64,000 bases of DNA from Candidatus Gastranaerophilales bacterium (GCA_944322785.1 CALUPW010000003.1:180459-244458), one strand, 5' to 3'; counted from the first letter of the stretch, positions 44,435 to 54,402 are shown. Notes: generated by a model from the sequence alone, not told the origin. Numbers and translations: made by a program.

Positions 44435-45661
44435 TTACACCATTGATTTTATCATTGCAAGATACATTTGTATAAACGCAATTGCAAGAACAAGAACTCC
44501 TGCACCCAAAACAACAATCATTACAGGCTCTATTGCCTTGGTTAATGTTTGCAGAACCATTTCTATCTTTTTGTCAATCACATCAACACAATCATCAAGC
44601 ATTTTTTGAAGATTACCTGCCTTTTCGCCTGCCGCAATCATTGTAACCAGCGCCCCGGGCAAAAGGCAGCTTTTTGCAAACGCATCAGACAGAGTTACAC
44701 CTTTATCCATATATTGATTTGCAAACATAGCACGTTTTTTGATTTCGGTATTTCCCATTGTTTTTTGAGCAAGATTAAGAGTTTGCATAAAAGGAACACC
44801 GCTTGCGTATGAAATACTTAAAATACACATATAGTTTGATAGATTTATATACTCAACAAATTCATTAAGTATTGGGATTTTAAGAACTAATTTATCAAAA
44901 AAACTTCTTGTATTCTGGTTGGAGGCAAGGAAATTTAGAAGTCCGAACGCAGCAAAAATTCCGATTAAACATAGCCACCAGTATTCATTAACAAAATCTA
45001 ACACCCCGATAACGGCTGCGGGAAAAGGCGGGATATCCGTCTGATTTGTGGTAAGAAAACCTATAAATGTCGGGAATACAAATTTAGCAAACAGTACAAG
45101 CAGAGCAAACATGAAGAAAACCAAAATACATGGGTAAAAAAGAGCCTGAATAATATTACCTTTAATATTATCCTGTTTTCTAAGCATGACAAGCAGACGC
45201 TCAAGAGTAGTATCCAGTTCACCTGCGTTTTCACCGGTATGACACAAATAAATAAAAGTTTCGCCAAAAACATCATGGTAAAGATAATTTAAAGATTCCG
45301 AAAAACTTCTTCCGGCAAGAACAAATCTTTGAAGCTCATTTGAAAGTCTGATAATTTTCTTTTTCGGGGAATGCTTTTGAATTGTTTGCAAAGCTTCGGA
45401 CATACTGATACCTGAAGCAAGCATAACCTGAAGCTCCGAAACAAACATTATTTTATCGCTCAAACTTAAAAATTTTATACTACCCTGATTGTCTGCGAAA
45501 TCCGAAAAATCATGAACTATAATCTTTGGTTCATCAATATTTAAAGGCAACAGTCCCAGTTCTCGAATTTTTGCCCGAGCATCTTTAGGCGTAACTGCGT
45601 CTACTTCACCTTCTACAATTTCTTTGTTATCTTTTAAAGCTTTGTAGATATATTTAGTCAT
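44435..45661 (-). CDS. pilC: Type IV pilus/type II secretion inner-membrane platform protein (PilC/GspF)
   Basis: 408 aa with two tandem GspF domains (about 70-190 and 270-395), each ending in hydrophobic segments, three membrane spans in all (about 170-195, 225-245 and 375-400). The N-terminal MTKYIYKALKDNKEIVEGEVDA is typical. It is the membrane platform that the assembly ATPase works on when pilins or pseudopilins are assembled. No other pilus machine genes are adjacent; prepilin-like genes lie at 9 and 25 kb. The ribosome binding site is weak. Confidence 0.9.
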   Translation of the reverse strand: MTKYIYKALKDNKEIVEGEVDAVTPKDARAKIRELGLLPLNIDEPKIIVHDFSDFADNQGSIKFLSLSDKIMFVSELQVMLASGISMSEALQTIQKHSPKKKIIRLSNELQRFVLAGRSFSESLNYLYHDVFGETFIYLCHTGENAGELDTTLERLLVMLRKQDNIKGNIIQALFYPCILVFFMFALLVLFAKFVFPTFIGFLTTNQTDIPPFPAAVIGVLDFVNEYWWLCLIGIFAAFGLLNFLASNQNTRSFFDKLVLKIPILNEFVEYINLSNYMCILSISYASGVPFMQTLNLAQKTMGNTEIKKRAMFANQYMDKGVTLSDAFAKSCLLPGALVTMIAAGEKAGNLQKMLDDCVDVIDKKIEMVLQTLTKAIEPVMIVVLGAGVLVLAIAFIQMYLAMIKSMV

Positions 45662-45685
45662 AAAAATATGCTACCACCATAATTA

Positions 45686-45717
45686 AAAAGATAGACCATA
45701 TAAATGGTCTATCTTTT
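45686..45717 (-). terminator. Rho-independent terminator of clpC
   Basis: AAAAGATAGACCAT (45686-45699) pairs perfectly with ATGGTCTATCTTTT (45704-45717) around a 4-nt loop, 6 nt after the clpC stop. Confidence 0.88.
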
Positions 45718-45722
45718 AATAA

Positions 45723-48224
45723 TTATTGAGTTACTTCTGTTGGTTCTTCTTTAGCCTTTGATTTTTTAGGTTTAGCTTTTTCAAAAGTTATTTTATCATC
45801 AACAAGAGTAAGTTTTATGGTATCACCGGGTGCATATTTGCCTGAGAGAATTTCTTCGGCAAGCATATCCTCGATTTTTCGCTGAATTAATCTTCTTAAA
45901 GGACGTGCCCCATAGGCTTCCGAATATCCGTCTTTTGCAAGATAATCCTTGACTTCATCCGTAACTTCAACAGACAACTCTCTTTCTGCAAGACGTTTGA
46001 ATAAATCTTTCAACATTAAATCAACAATTTGTCTGATTTCTTCCTTGCTTAAATGAGAGAATACGATTGTTTCATCAATACGATTCAAAAATTCAGGACG
46101 GAATGCTTTTTTCATTTCCTCGGTCACTGTTTCTTTAAGCTTTTCGTATTTGTCTTTTGATTCGTCTTCTGCTGTTGAGAATCCCAATTTTGATGTATTT
46201 GTAATCATGCTTGCGCCGACGTTGGATGTCATAATTATAATTGTATTTTTGAAATTGATATGACGTCCTTTGGAATCCGTCAAACGACCGTCATCAAGGA
46301 TTTGAAGCATTATGTTGAATACATCCGGATGAGCTTTTTCTATTTCATCAAACAAAACAACCGAATAAGGTTTCTTACGGATAAGTTCTGTCAAATGCCC
46401 GCCGTCATCATATCCGACATATCCCGGGGGAGAACCTATAAGTTTTGCGGTTGAATGTTTTTCCATAAACTCGGACATATCAACACGAATCATGTTGTCT
46501 TCCGAACCGAATACAGCTTCTGCCAGGGCTTTTGCAAGTTCGGTTTTACCGACACCTGTCGGGCCGCAGAAAATAAAGCTTCCGATTGGCCTGTTCGGAC
46601 TTTTTAACCCTACTCTTGCACGTCTGATTGCTTTTGAAATTGCAACAACCGCATCGTTCTGACCGATTACCCGGGCATGCAGAGTTTCTTCAAGTTTCAG
46701 AAGTCTTTCACTTTCACCTTCCGTAAGTTTTGTAACAGGAACACCCGTCATGGTTGCAATTACCTCTGCTACATTTTCTGCCGTAACGGTTGGTTTGTTA
46801 GCTTCATGTTCTTCCCGCCATTGCTGCGACATTTCACGAATACGGTCTTTCATGTCCGCTTCTTCATCACGAAGCTGGCTTGCACGTTCAAATTCCTGAT
46901 TGCGGATGGCATCTTCTTTTTCCTTTATCAGATTTCTGAGTTCTTTTTCAAGCTCTTTGCCTTCGGGTGAAAGTGTTGAAACTTTCAATCTGACTTTTGA
47001 ACTTGCTTCATCAATTACATCAATCGCCTTGTCAGGCAAAAATCTGTCCGTAATATATTTGCTTGACAATTTAACAGCTGCCTCAATTGCTTCATCAGAA
47101 ATAATAAGTTTGTGGTGATCTTCATATTTTGGTTTCAAACCTTTGATTATCTCAATAGATTCTTCAATTGTCGGTTCTTCAATTATTACGGATTGGAAAC
47201 GTCTTTCAAGAGCAGAATCCTTTTCAACATATTTTCTGTACTCATCAAGAGTTGTTGCACCGATTACCTGAATTTCACCTCTTGATAATGCTGGTTTTAA
47301 AATGTTTGCCGCATCAATTGCACCTTCAGCTGCACCTGCTCCGATAAGGGTATGCATCTCATCGATTACAAGAATAATATTTCCTGCCTGACGGATTTCA
47401 TCCATAATTTTCTTTAATCGTTCTTCAAATTCGCCACGGTATTTAGTGCCGGCAACAAGAAGCCCCATATCAAGCTGAATAACTTTTTTGCCGTCTAAAA
47501 TATCCGGAACTTCTGCATTCACAATTCTTATTGCAAGCCCCTCGGCAACAGCAGTCTTGCCGACTCCGGGTTCCCCGATTAAAACAGGATTGTTTTTGGT
47601 GCGGCGTGCAAGAATCTGAATTACCCGTTCAATTTCTTTTTCACGACCGACGACAGGATCAAGTCTTAATTCCTGAGCAGCAAGAGTTAAATCACGCCCG
47701 AATTCATCAAGACTCGGAGTTTTTGTTTTTCCTCCAGAAGATGATGACGATGATGAACTTGAACTGCCTGATGAAACGCTCTGTGTTTTTGTTTCGCCGA
47801 GCATTTTAACAACGTTGCTTCTTACTTTATTTAAATCCACACCGAGATTTTCCAGAACACGTGCTGCAACCCCTTCACCTTCACGAATCAATCCTAAAAG
47901 AAGGTGTTCTGTTCCTATATAATTGTGTCCGAGCTGTCTTGCCTCATCCCATGAAAGTTCCAGAACTCTTTTTGCACGGGGTGTAAACGGGATTTCAACG
48001 GCAACAAAACCTGAGCCTCTGCCGATAATTTTTTCAACTTCAGCTCTGGCATCTTTTAAGGTGACGCCCATTGATTTAAGAGTTTTTGCAGCGACACCCG
48101 TGCCTTCACCTATCAGTCCGAGCAGAACCTGTTCCGTGCCTACAAAATTGTGTCCTAATCTGCGGGCTTCTTCCTGTGCCAGCATTATAACTTTTATAGC
48201 TTTCTCGGTAAAACGTTCAAACAT
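45723..48224 (-). CDS. clpC: ATP-dependent Clp protease ATPase subunit ClpC
   Basis: 833 aa from the ATG at 48224, which has TAGGAG upstream; the longer frame to 48464 runs through the promoter and minisatellite and is rejected. Two N-terminal Clp repeats (about 1-145), a serine-rich linker with ten consecutive Ser, AAA+ module 1 with GEPGVGKT, a UVR-containing middle domain, AAA+ module 2 with GPTGVGKT, and a ClpB-type small domain, ending in an acidic and basic tail. Unfolds proteins and feeds them to ClpP. The pure poly-Ser linker is longer than usual. Confidence 0.95.
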   Translation of the reverse strand: MFERFTEKAIKVIMLAQEEARRLGHNFVGTEQVLLGLIGEGTGVAAKTLKSMGVTLKDARAEVEKIIGRGSGFVAVEIPFTPRAKRVLELSWDEARQLGHNYIGTEHLLLGLIREGEGVAARVLENLGVDLNKVRSNVVKMLGETKTQSVSSGSSSSSSSSSSGGKTKTPSLDEFGRDLTLAAQELRLDPVVGREKEIERVIQILARRTKNNPVLIGEPGVGKTAVAEGLAIRIVNAEVPDILDGKKVIQLDMGLLVAGTKYRGEFEERLKKIMDEIRQAGNIILVIDEMHTLIGAGAAEGAIDAANILKPALSRGEIQVIGATTLDEYRKYVEKDSALERRFQSVIIEEPTIEESIEIIKGLKPKYEDHHKLIISDEAIEAAVKLSSKYITDRFLPDKAIDVIDEASSKVRLKVSTLSPEGKELEKELRNLIKEKEDAIRNQEFERASQLRDEEADMKDRIREMSQQWREEHEANKPTVTAENVAEVIATMTGVPVTKLTEGESERLLKLEETLHARVIGQNDAVVAISKAIRRARVGLKSPNRPIGSFIFCGPTGVGKTELAKALAEAVFGSEDNMIRVDMSEFMEKHSTAKLIGSPPGYVGYDDGGHLTELIRKKPYSVVLFDEIEKAHPDVFNIMLQILDDGRLTDSKGRHINFKNTIIIMTSNVGASMITNTSKLGFSTAEDESKDKYEKLKETVTEEMKKAFRPEFLNRIDETIVFSHLSKEEIRQIVDLMLKDLFKRLAERELSVEVTDEVKDYLAKDGYSEAYGARPLRRLIQRKIEDMLAEEILSGKYAPGDTIKLTLVDDKITFEKAKPKKSKAKEEPTEVTQ

Positions 48225-48258
48225 TTTTTCTCCTATCTCTCTCTTTGGATTTATATAT

Positions 48259-48287
48259 ATTTTACATAAAAAATAAAAATCTTTCAA
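48259..48287 (-). promoter_or_regulatory. Promoter of clpC
   Basis: On the minus strand TTGAAA (48287-48282), a 17-nt spacer and TAAAAT (48264-48259). It lies 10 nt downstream of the minisatellite. Confidence 0.65.
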
Positions 48288-48297
48288 GAGATTACAT

Positions 48298-48360
48298 GTT
48301 TTTAATGTTTTTAATGTTTTTAATGTTTTTAATGTTTTTAATATTTTTAATATTTTTAAT
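48298..48360. repeat. Minisatellite, seven 9-bp units
   Basis: Five perfect GTTTTTAAT units followed by two ATTTTTAAT units. On the clpC strand this gives repeated A-tracts just above the -35 box. Such arrays change length by slippage. Confidence 0.95.
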
Positions 48361-48372
48361 AAGATAAAACTG

Positions 48373-48401
48373 TTGACAATAAAATTTGTTTCTTTTAGAA
48401 T
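48373..48401 (+). promoter_or_regulatory. Promoter of tRNA-Glu
   Basis: Consensus -35 TTGACA (48373-48378), a 17-nt spacer and TAGAAT (48396-48401). Confidence 0.8.
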
Positions 48402-48425
48402 AAAAAACGTGAAAGAAATATACAT

Positions 48426-48501
48426 GCTCCCATCGTCTAGAGGCCTAGGACAACACCCTTTCACGGTGTAGACGGGGATTCGAATTCCCCTGGGAGTACC
48501 A
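48426..48501 (+). tRNA. tRNA-Glu (anticodon TTC)
   Basis: 76 nt with encoded CCA. Acceptor stem GCTCCCA/TGGGAGT, anticodon loop CTTTCAC, T-loop TTCGAAT. Confidence 0.95.
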
Positions 48502-48509
48502 TTTTAATC

Positions 48510-48532
48510 AAGCGCCGTTAAGGCGCTTTTTT
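48510..48532 (+). terminator. Rho-independent terminator of tRNA-Glu
   Basis: AAGCGCC (48510-48516) pairs with GGCGCTT (48522-48528), followed by T. Confidence 0.85.
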
Positions 48533-48586
48533 AGTGTAAAATTTAGTTTATTTGAATTTTTTATTTTTTTATAATAATTTTTAGTT

Positions 48587-49216
48587 ATGACAAGATTGAT
48601 AGGAATTTCCGATATACACGGAGAATATGAAAAACTCTGCCGTGTTTTACATAAAATTGCACCGCAAAAAGATGATACCTTGATATTTATGGGCGACTAT
48701 ATCGACCGCGGGGCAAAGTCAAAAGAAGTCGTAAATAAAATTATTGATATGCAAAATATATGTAATTGCATTTATCTAATCGGTTCTCATGAATATGCGC
48801 TTTTGCATGCAAAAACAGATGACTATTATAATTATCTTTTCTGGAATTACGGCGGGGTGCAGACTGTCGAAAGCTATGGAAGTTTTGACAGTATATTAAA
48901 AGTCCACGGTGATTTTTTCAAAAGTCTTAAATTTTACCATTTAACGGACAAATACTTATTTATTCATGCCGGTATCAGAGCCGGAATTCCGCTTGAAAAA
49001 CAGAATGAAGTTGACATGGTTTACATAAGAAAAGAATTTTACAACAACAAAACAGATTTTCCGAAAAAGATTATTTTCGGGCATACCGAATTTGAAAAAC
49101 CACTGATTCAAGATGATAAAATTTGTATTGACACCGGATGCGGCAAATATAAAAATTCGCCGTTGACCGCAATAATCTGTGAAAACGGAAAAGAAACTTT
49201 TGTTAATTCTCTTTAA
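48587..49216 (+). CDS. PPP-family metallophosphatase (serine/threonine phosphatase-like)
   Basis: 209 aa. Motifs in order: SDIHGEY (metal ligands D8 and H10), GDYIDRG (about 36-42), IGSHEYA (the usual GNHE with Asn replaced by Ser), a histidine in IHAGI, and FGHTEF. This is the PrpA/PrpB-like class of two-metal protein phosphatases, also close to diadenosine tetraphosphate hydrolases. The Asn-to-Ser change affects a metal ligand in known relatives, so activity may differ. It runs convergently into the first VWA gene with a 4-nt overlap. A link to the adjacent FHA-like and VWA genes is possible but inferred. Confidence 0.8.
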   Translation: MTRLIGISDIHGEYEKLCRVLHKIAPQKDDTLIFMGDYIDRGAKSKEVVNKIIDMQNICNCIYLIGSHEYALLHAKTDDYYNYLFWNYGGVQTVESYGSFDSILKVHGDFFKSLKFYHLTDKYLFIHAGIRAGIPLEKQNEVDMVYIRKEFYNNKTDFPKKIIFGHTEFEKPLIQDDKICIDTGCGKYKNSPLTAIICENGKETFVNSL

Positions 49217-50046
49217 AAACGGATAAATTTATATCCTCTGTTTCCGTTATTCTGAATATTTACAGGTTTTTGATATTGCTGACGCCCCTGTTGAACGGTT
49301 CCTGCAGGAACATTAAAGGTACTTTCCAGAGCTGATTCAAAATTTTGGCGGTTACCATTGACTTTATAAAACTTCCCGCCGGTTTCATTTGTAAGACACA
49401 TCAAGGTTGTGTCACGGCCTAGTTGAATAACATCAATTTGAATATCTTTGCGTGTTTGCATAAGCTGTTTTATATATGCGCACGGATCACCCCCGCAGCC
49501 TTCACCTCCGTCTGTTACAAGAATTATTTTTTTATTCTGGGAAACCGGAGTATTATCTGAGCTTACTATTTTTAAGTTTTTAAAATCCTTGTTTACGGTT
49601 TCTCGCAAAGCATATTCAAGAGGTGTATTGCCGCCGGGTTTGGCTTCCTGCAAACCTTTAACAATATTTGACTGATTATTTTTCTTAAAATATGAAACCA
49701 GCCGTGTTGCCTGACAGAAATTGTTATATGAATATTTATTTGAAGGTAAATCACCGAATATTCTTAAGGCAACAGCAGAGTTTTGAGGAATTTTCGGCAA
49801 TATATAAATAAGAGTTTCTTTTGCCAGTTCTATCCAGTCAAGCATACTCCCCGAAAAATCTACAAGAAGTTCTATTGCCTCACCATCAATATTTGCACGT
49901 TTCGGACTTTGAACAATTTGAACCTGCTTGTATGTTGTCGGGGTATAAACATTATAACGTGCGGCAAATACACTTTGCGGCACAGTTAAAAGTGCAAACA
50001 ACAAGAAAGTCAAAACATATTTTAGTATCTTTTTCAAATTTTTCAA
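49213..50046 (-). CDS. Secreted VWA-domain protein 1
   Basis: 277 aa. Signal peptide (about 1-28), a short conserved lead (YNVYTPTTYK), then a von Willebrand factor A domain with MIDAS D63-x-S65-G-S67, the threonine in GGNTPLEYAL and the aspartate in LVTDGGEGCGGDPCAYIK. Two cysteines in that last motif, shared with the three paralogues upstream, probably bond. The C-terminal tail ends GYKFIRF. VWA domains bind metal-dependent protein ligands; the location is periplasm or cell surface. It is the last of four tandem paralogues. Confidence 0.85.
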   Translation of the reverse strand: MKNLKKILKYVLTFLLFALLTVPQSVFAARYNVYTPTTYKQVQIVQSPKRANIDGEAIELLVDFSGSMLDWIELAKETLIYILPKIPQNSAVALRIFGDLPSNKYSYNNFCQATRLVSYFKKNNQSNIVKGLQEAKPGGNTPLEYALRETVNKDFKNLKIVSSDNTPVSQNKKIILVTDGGEGCGGDPCAYIKQLMQTRKDIQIDVIQLGRDTTLMCLTNETGGKFYKVNGNRQNFESALESTFNVPAGTVQQGRQQYQKPVNIQNNGNRGYKFIRF

Positions 50047-50062
50047 AACTTACCTCATCAAG

Positions 50063-51073
50063 TTAATATTTATAGAATTTGTAGCCTTTAGGTGACTTTT
50101 TATTTATTTCAAGAACTTTATCCTCAGGACTTCCTTTTTTATTTATTTCCAGTCCTAAAGGTTTTTCTCTGTTTTTTTCAATTTCTATATATTTTTTCTT
50201 TTGTTTTGATTCAAAACCGGTATCTTTTTTGGATTTAACGTCCGCATCCGGATTTGAAATATTTTTATTATTATTTTTTTCATTTTTTAGTTTGTCAATT
50301 GTTCCTTTCGGAAGTCCGATTGATTCTTCCAAGACATTCTCAAACTGATTTTCAAAATCTTTATAATTATCATTTGTATTTGTATCCTGACATGCCCGAC
50401 AAATTAACGGCATATTCTGTTCTTTATATTCGGCTTTTAACATATAATACTTACCACCCGTCACATCCGCAATACATTTTAAATTGCAGCTGCCAAAATT
50501 AATTACATCAATTTTAATATCTTTACGTGTTGTAACCAGATATTTTATATAGCGGCATGGGCTTCCGCCACAGGTATCACAGCCGTCAGTTAAAAGTATT
50601 ATTTTTTTATTTTGGCGTCCGGCAGAAGGAAAATCTTTATTCACGACATCTCTTAATGCGGTTTCAAGCGGGGTCTGCCCGCCGGCTTTTACCTTTGACA
50701 AACCGCTTACGACTTTATCCTGATTGTTATTTGCAAAATATGTTATTAGTGTCGAGGCATTGCAGAAGGTTTCCATATCAAACCCGGTCACCTCAGGAGG
50801 CACGTAACCGAAAATTCTTAAGGCAAGAAGCGTGTCGGATGAAATCGCCGGGATAACAGTTTTAACTGTTTCCAGCACAAGCGGGATTTTGCCGGTCATG
50901 CTTCCCGAATAATCAAGAAGAATTTCCACAACTCTGTCATAAGTATTTAAGGAAGCCAATTGTTTATATCCGCCGGGTGTATAGATTTCCAGCTGTGCAG
51001 CATACGCATTAACCGAATTAATAACCGTTAAAAAAAATGAAAACAAGATTAATTTTACAAAATTCTTTTTCAA
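50063..51073 (-). CDS. Secreted VWA-domain protein 2
   Basis: 336 aa. Signal peptide (1-26), lead LEIYTPGGYKQL, VWA domain with MIDAS D54-Y-S-G-S, GGQTPLETAL and LLTDGCDTCGGSPCRYIK, plus two extra cysteines (ICRACQD near 230). The C-terminal 80 residues are a lysine- and asparagine-rich linker ending GYKFYKY. Paralogue of its neighbours, 20 nt from the next VWA gene and 16 nt from the previous one. Confidence 0.85.
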   Translation of the reverse strand: MKKNFVKLILFSFFLTVINSVNAYAAQLEIYTPGGYKQLASLNTYDRVVEILLDYSGSMTGKIPLVLETVKTVIPAISSDTLLALRIFGYVPPEVTGFDMETFCNASTLITYFANNNQDKVVSGLSKVKAGGQTPLETALRDVVNKDFPSAGRQNKKIILLTDGCDTCGGSPCRYIKYLVTTRKDIKIDVINFGSCNLKCIADVTGGKYYMLKAEYKEQNMPLICRACQDTNTNDNYKDFENQFENVLEESIGLPKGTIDKLKNEKNNNKNISNPDADVKSKKDTGFESKQKKKYIEIEKNREKPLGLEINKKGSPEDKVLEINKKSPKGYKFYKY

Positions 51074-51093
51074 TTAATAACCTCATTTGACTG

Positions 51094-52029
51094 TTAATTA
51101 AAATCCACGAATTTGTATTTACGAACTTTATCAGCCGTTCCTTTTGGTACATCAAATGCTTTTTCAAGCGCATCTATAAGGGTTGCGTCATTAACCTTAT
51201 AATAGTTGCCACCGGTTGAATCAGAAAGACATTTCAAATTGTCATTGTTACCTATTATTATTACATCTATTGTAATGCTTTTATTATTTCTTAGCACCGA
51301 CTTTATGTAGCTGCATGGGTCTCCTCCACAGGATTCATAACCGTCCGTAATCAATACGATTTTCTTCTTTTTATTTCTTATATTATTCAAGTCTTTTACT
51401 GCATCTTTTAGTCCAAGCTCAATCGGCGTAAATCCTCCAATTATACCTCTATTAAAACCGCTTAGAAGTTCACTGCTTGTTGAACCGAAACGGGCAACAA
51501 GCTTTGACTGAAAACAGGATGATGAATATGAAATTGAGGTACACGGGCGTTGTTCTGTTTTGTATGTATATTGCAAAGCAGAGTCACATTCCTTGTAAAG
51601 CGCCCTTATTTTGTTACATTCACGTCTGTTTGACGGATTTTGTGCGCAATCAATACTGTCCAATTTGTTTTTATATGATATACATTTATCGGAATTCGGA
51701 TTTTTAACCGGAACACGCACTTCATACGTACACATTCTCTTTGTCTGCTCAGTCGGACTTACATTCAAATCACCGCCGAATAATCTTAGTGCTGTTTTTG
51801 TATTACCGAGTTTCGGAATTATATATTCCATAGTCTTTTTGGTAATTTCAACTACTCTGGACATACTGACGGAAAAATCCACAAGCAGTTCAATATATTC
51901 TGCCTTATTTGTGCTAAAACTATTAAGATTACTCTGTCCGCCTGTCTGATAACGATTAAACTGTTCGGCGAATACGGGATTTCCAAATAAAAAGCAAAAT
52001 ACTATCAAAATTATAATATTTTTTTTCAT
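51094..52029 (-). CDS. Secreted VWA-domain protein 3 with cysteine-rich insert
   Basis: 311 aa. Signal peptide (1-21), MIDAS D51-F-S-V-S (Val in place of the usual Gly), GGFTPIELGL and LITDGYESCGGDPCSYIK. Unlike the other three it has an insert of about 70 residues (about 85-160) with some seven cysteines. It ends KYKFVDFN, so the conserved aromatic tail is followed by one extra residue. The most divergent paralogue of the set. Confidence 0.8.
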   Translation of the reverse strand: MKKNIIILIVFCFLFGNPVFAEQFNRYQTGGQSNLNSFSTNKAEYIELLVDFSVSMSRVVEITKKTMEYIIPKLGNTKTALRLFGGDLNVSPTEQTKRMCTYEVRVPVKNPNSDKCISYKNKLDSIDCAQNPSNRRECNKIRALYKECDSALQYTYKTEQRPCTSISYSSSCFQSKLVARFGSTSSELLSGFNRGIIGGFTPIELGLKDAVKDLNNIRNKKKKIVLITDGYESCGGDPCSYIKSVLRNNKSITIDVIIIGNNDNLKCLSDSTGGNYYKVNDATLIDALEKAFDVPKGTADKVRKYKFVDFN

Positions 52030-52143
52030 TTTGACCTCCCGAAACCATTATATATTTTTTTAAACGATTCTGCAATTTTCAAAGTTCAAAAATGAACATT
52101 TTCTTTAAATAATCGTTACATACATGTATGATTGAAAGTTTAT

Positions 52144-52980
52144 TTAAAATTTTACATATTTATATTTATCGGCCAGCGGTTTGCTATTGTTATATTTAGG
52201 TGTTTTCTGCCTGTAAGAGGACTCCTCTTTATAACGCTCATTTGCAACCGTACCTTTAGGAACTTCAAATGCCAGTTCAAATGCTGATTCAAACTTTTGA
52301 CGGCTTCCGTCGATTTTGTGGAAAGTGCCGCCTGTAGCTTCTGCAAGACATGCGAGTTTGTTGTCGTTTCCGAGCTGTACAACATCAATTTGAATATCAT
52401 CACGTGTTCTCATAAGCTTTCTTATATATGCACACGGATCTCCCCCGCAATTTTCACCGCCGTCGGTTACAAGAACGATTTTTTTCTTTTTAAATGTCGT
52501 ATTACGGTCAAATACCCTTACATTATCAAAATCTTTTTCAACCGTTTGACGAAGGGCAAGTTCAATCGGAGTGACGCCACCGATTTTTGTTTCACCCAGA
52601 CCATTCAGTATTTCAGCCTGATTCCGCTTGGAAAGAGAAGCAACCTGACGTGTGGCTTCACATGCATGCCGGTAACTTTCCCCTTGCGGGGGGTTATCTC
52701 CAAAAACTCTTAATGACACAGCTGATGATTGCGCAATTTTCGGAAGAATCACTTTTAACGTATCAATTGCTACATTAATCCATCTTCCCATACTGCCGGA
52801 ATAATCCACAAGAAGCTGTACAGCTTCCCCGTTTACGGAAATTCTTCTCGGCGGACTGTTAAGTTTGCTGAGTTCTTTGTAGGCATTGGGCGTATAAACT
52901 TTAAATCCGCCGGCTGATACCGGCAATCCCGCACAATTAAGTAAAAATATAGCCAATACAATTACAAATATTTTTTTCAA
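52144..52980 (-). CDS. Secreted VWA-domain protein 4
   Basis: 278 aa. Signal peptide (1-23, with a cysteine at 16 that does not form a good lipobox), lead FKVYTPNAYKEL, MIDAS D59-Y-S-G-S, GGVTPIELAL and LVTDGGENCGGDPCAYIR; C-terminal tail DKYKYVKF. Closest to VWA protein 1. It is the first gene of the four-gene minus-strand run and is divergent from the VirB10-like operon, 150 nt away. Confidence 0.85.
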   Translation of the reverse strand: MKKIFVIVLAIFLLNCAGLPVSAGGFKVYTPNAYKELSKLNSPPRRISVNGEAVQLLVDYSGSMGRWINVAIDTLKVILPKIAQSSAVSLRVFGDNPPQGESYRHACEATRQVASLSKRNQAEILNGLGETKIGGVTPIELALRQTVEKDFDNVRVFDRNTTFKKKKIVLVTDGGENCGGDPCAYIRKLMRTRDDIQIDVVQLGNDNKLACLAEATGGTFHKIDGSRQKFESAFELAFEVPKGTVANERYKEESSYRQKTPKYNNSKPLADKYKYVKF

Positions 52981-53088
52981 AATGTTCTCCGATTAATCTT
53001 TATTTTCCGTTTTTAAAATTCCCTTATTATAATAAAGTCAAAAATGAACAAATAATTTACAAAATCGTTAATTATATATAAAGTTTTA

Positions 53089-53117
53089 TTGCAAAAGAGA
53101 AACTCTCACTTTATAAT
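53089..53117 (+). promoter_or_regulatory. Promoter of the VirB10-like operon
   Basis: TTGCAA (53089-53094), a 17-nt spacer and TATAAT (53112-53117). Transcription should start close to 53124, just before the chosen ATG at 53134. Confidence 0.65.
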
Positions 53118-53133
53118 GCTGTATAGGATGAAA

Positions 53134-54402
53134 ATGAAAAAGTTTTTTACGATTTTAATTATCTTATTGGTTACGGCAATAGAAGCAAATGCGGCAGACG
53201 TTTCAAAGCTTTACAGAATAAAGAAAGCAAAGCCTGATACGGTTGCAAAAGTTTTGACGCCGTACTTGAAAAGACTTTATCCAAATGCAGTCATAAATCA
53301 AAACTCATATATTCTTGAAGATTCCAATAAAAAACATTTTTATGTGGTCATTCTTTCCGAAAAAGAGGATAACTGCTATTTTTACTATATGTCAAACAAT
53401 GAAGATGAAGATTTGCGCAAAAACATTTTGAAATCGTTAAAAAATAACGATTTTAAACCCAAAAGAGTCTTTGATTCAAGTTTAAAAAGCTATTTTTACG
53501 GTGAAGCCTACACAAACCTTGCTCACAGTAATGTTAATATTAATATGAGAGCCAATATGGAAAATCAGGGTTCATCCTCACATCAGGCTCAAATGCCTGT
53601 TGATGCTCAGAATATAAACTATGATTTCAGCGATGAAGCTCAGGCAAGATTTGACAATATGAATAATCGTATGCCTGAAAATCAACCGGTTACGCTTAAT
53701 CAAAATCCGGCTTATGAACAGCCGATTGAATTGGATAATCCGAAAGTTGTAAAGCTTCCGCAAATAGGCTCACCATATCAGAGCCAGCCATATAATGCAC
53801 CTGTTTACAGCCAGCGGCAAAACAATAATAATCAAACGCCGACTAACGTTTTAACCGGAAGTGTTATATATATTGAAGACGGGGCAACATTTACGGCAAT
53901 GCTGTTATCCGATATAAGCTCAAGCAGTCTTGTAAATAACGACCTGATAAGCGCCGAACTTGATGCGGACTGGATTTATAACGGAAATCTTATTGCTCCT
54001 GCAGGAAGCGTTCTGAACGGACGGGCAATCGACACAAAGCAGGCGGGATTTGCAATGGCAAACGGACAGATAGGATTGCTTTTTGATGAAATTATGACAC
54101 CAGACGGAAATATCATTCCGCTCAAAACAAATAAAGTTTATATTACAGGGAATTCAACAAGAGCGCTCAATATAACCAAACGTATTGCAGGCGGTGCTGC
54201 AACCGGACTGCTTTTATCCGCAATTTCAATGCTGCTCGGAGCTGATCCGACAAGTGCAATTATTGCGGGAACTTCAATAGGTGCCGGAGCGGGTGCGATT
54301 TCTGCTATTTCAACAAAGGGCGAGGAAATTAATTTGATTGAAGGCTCACAGCTTCAAATAATGCTTGTTGAACCATTAACCGTACAGCTTTACAGACAGT
54401 AA
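53134..54402 (+). CDS. VirB10/TrbI-like exported protein
   Basis: 422 aa. Signal peptide (1-20, ending EANA), an N-terminal alpha/beta domain of about 110 residues, a Q/N/P-rich linker (about 130-240), and a C-terminal domain with LTGSVIYIEDGATF, NGNLIAPAGSVLNGRA, MTPDGNIIPL and a glycine-rich hydrophobic stretch (about 345-385). The C-terminal pattern is that of the VirB10/TrbI beta-barrel domain, which in type IV secretion bridges the inner and outer membrane. No other type IV secretion gene is present, so it probably serves another machine. The start is placed after the mapped -10; the frame from 53089 is rejected. Confidence 0.6.
   Translation: MKKFFTILIILLVTAIEANAADVSKLYRIKKAKPDTVAKVLTPYLKRLYPNAVINQNSYILEDSNKKHFYVVILSEKEDNCYFYYMSNNEDEDLRKNILKSLKNNDFKPKRVFDSSLKSYFYGEAYTNLAHSNVNINMRANMENQGSSSHQAQMPVDAQNINYDFSDEAQARFDNMNNRMPENQPVTLNQNPAYEQPIELDNPKVVKLPQIGSPYQSQPYNAPVYSQRQNNNNQTPTNVLTGSVIYIEDGATFTAMLLSDISSSSLVNNDLISAELDADWIYNGNLIAPAGSVLNGRAIDTKQAGFAMANGQIGLLFDEIMTPDGNIIPLKTNKVYITGNSTRALNITKRIAGGAATGLLLSAISMLLGADPTSAIIAGTSIGAGAGAISAISTKGEEINLIEGSQLQIMLVEPLTVQLYRQ

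Noticed and set aside
48225..48464. 80-residue extension of ClpC with repeated LKT
   Set aside because: It covers the clpC promoter, the minisatellite and part of tRNA-Glu on the other strand; a good ribosome binding site precedes the ATG at 48224.
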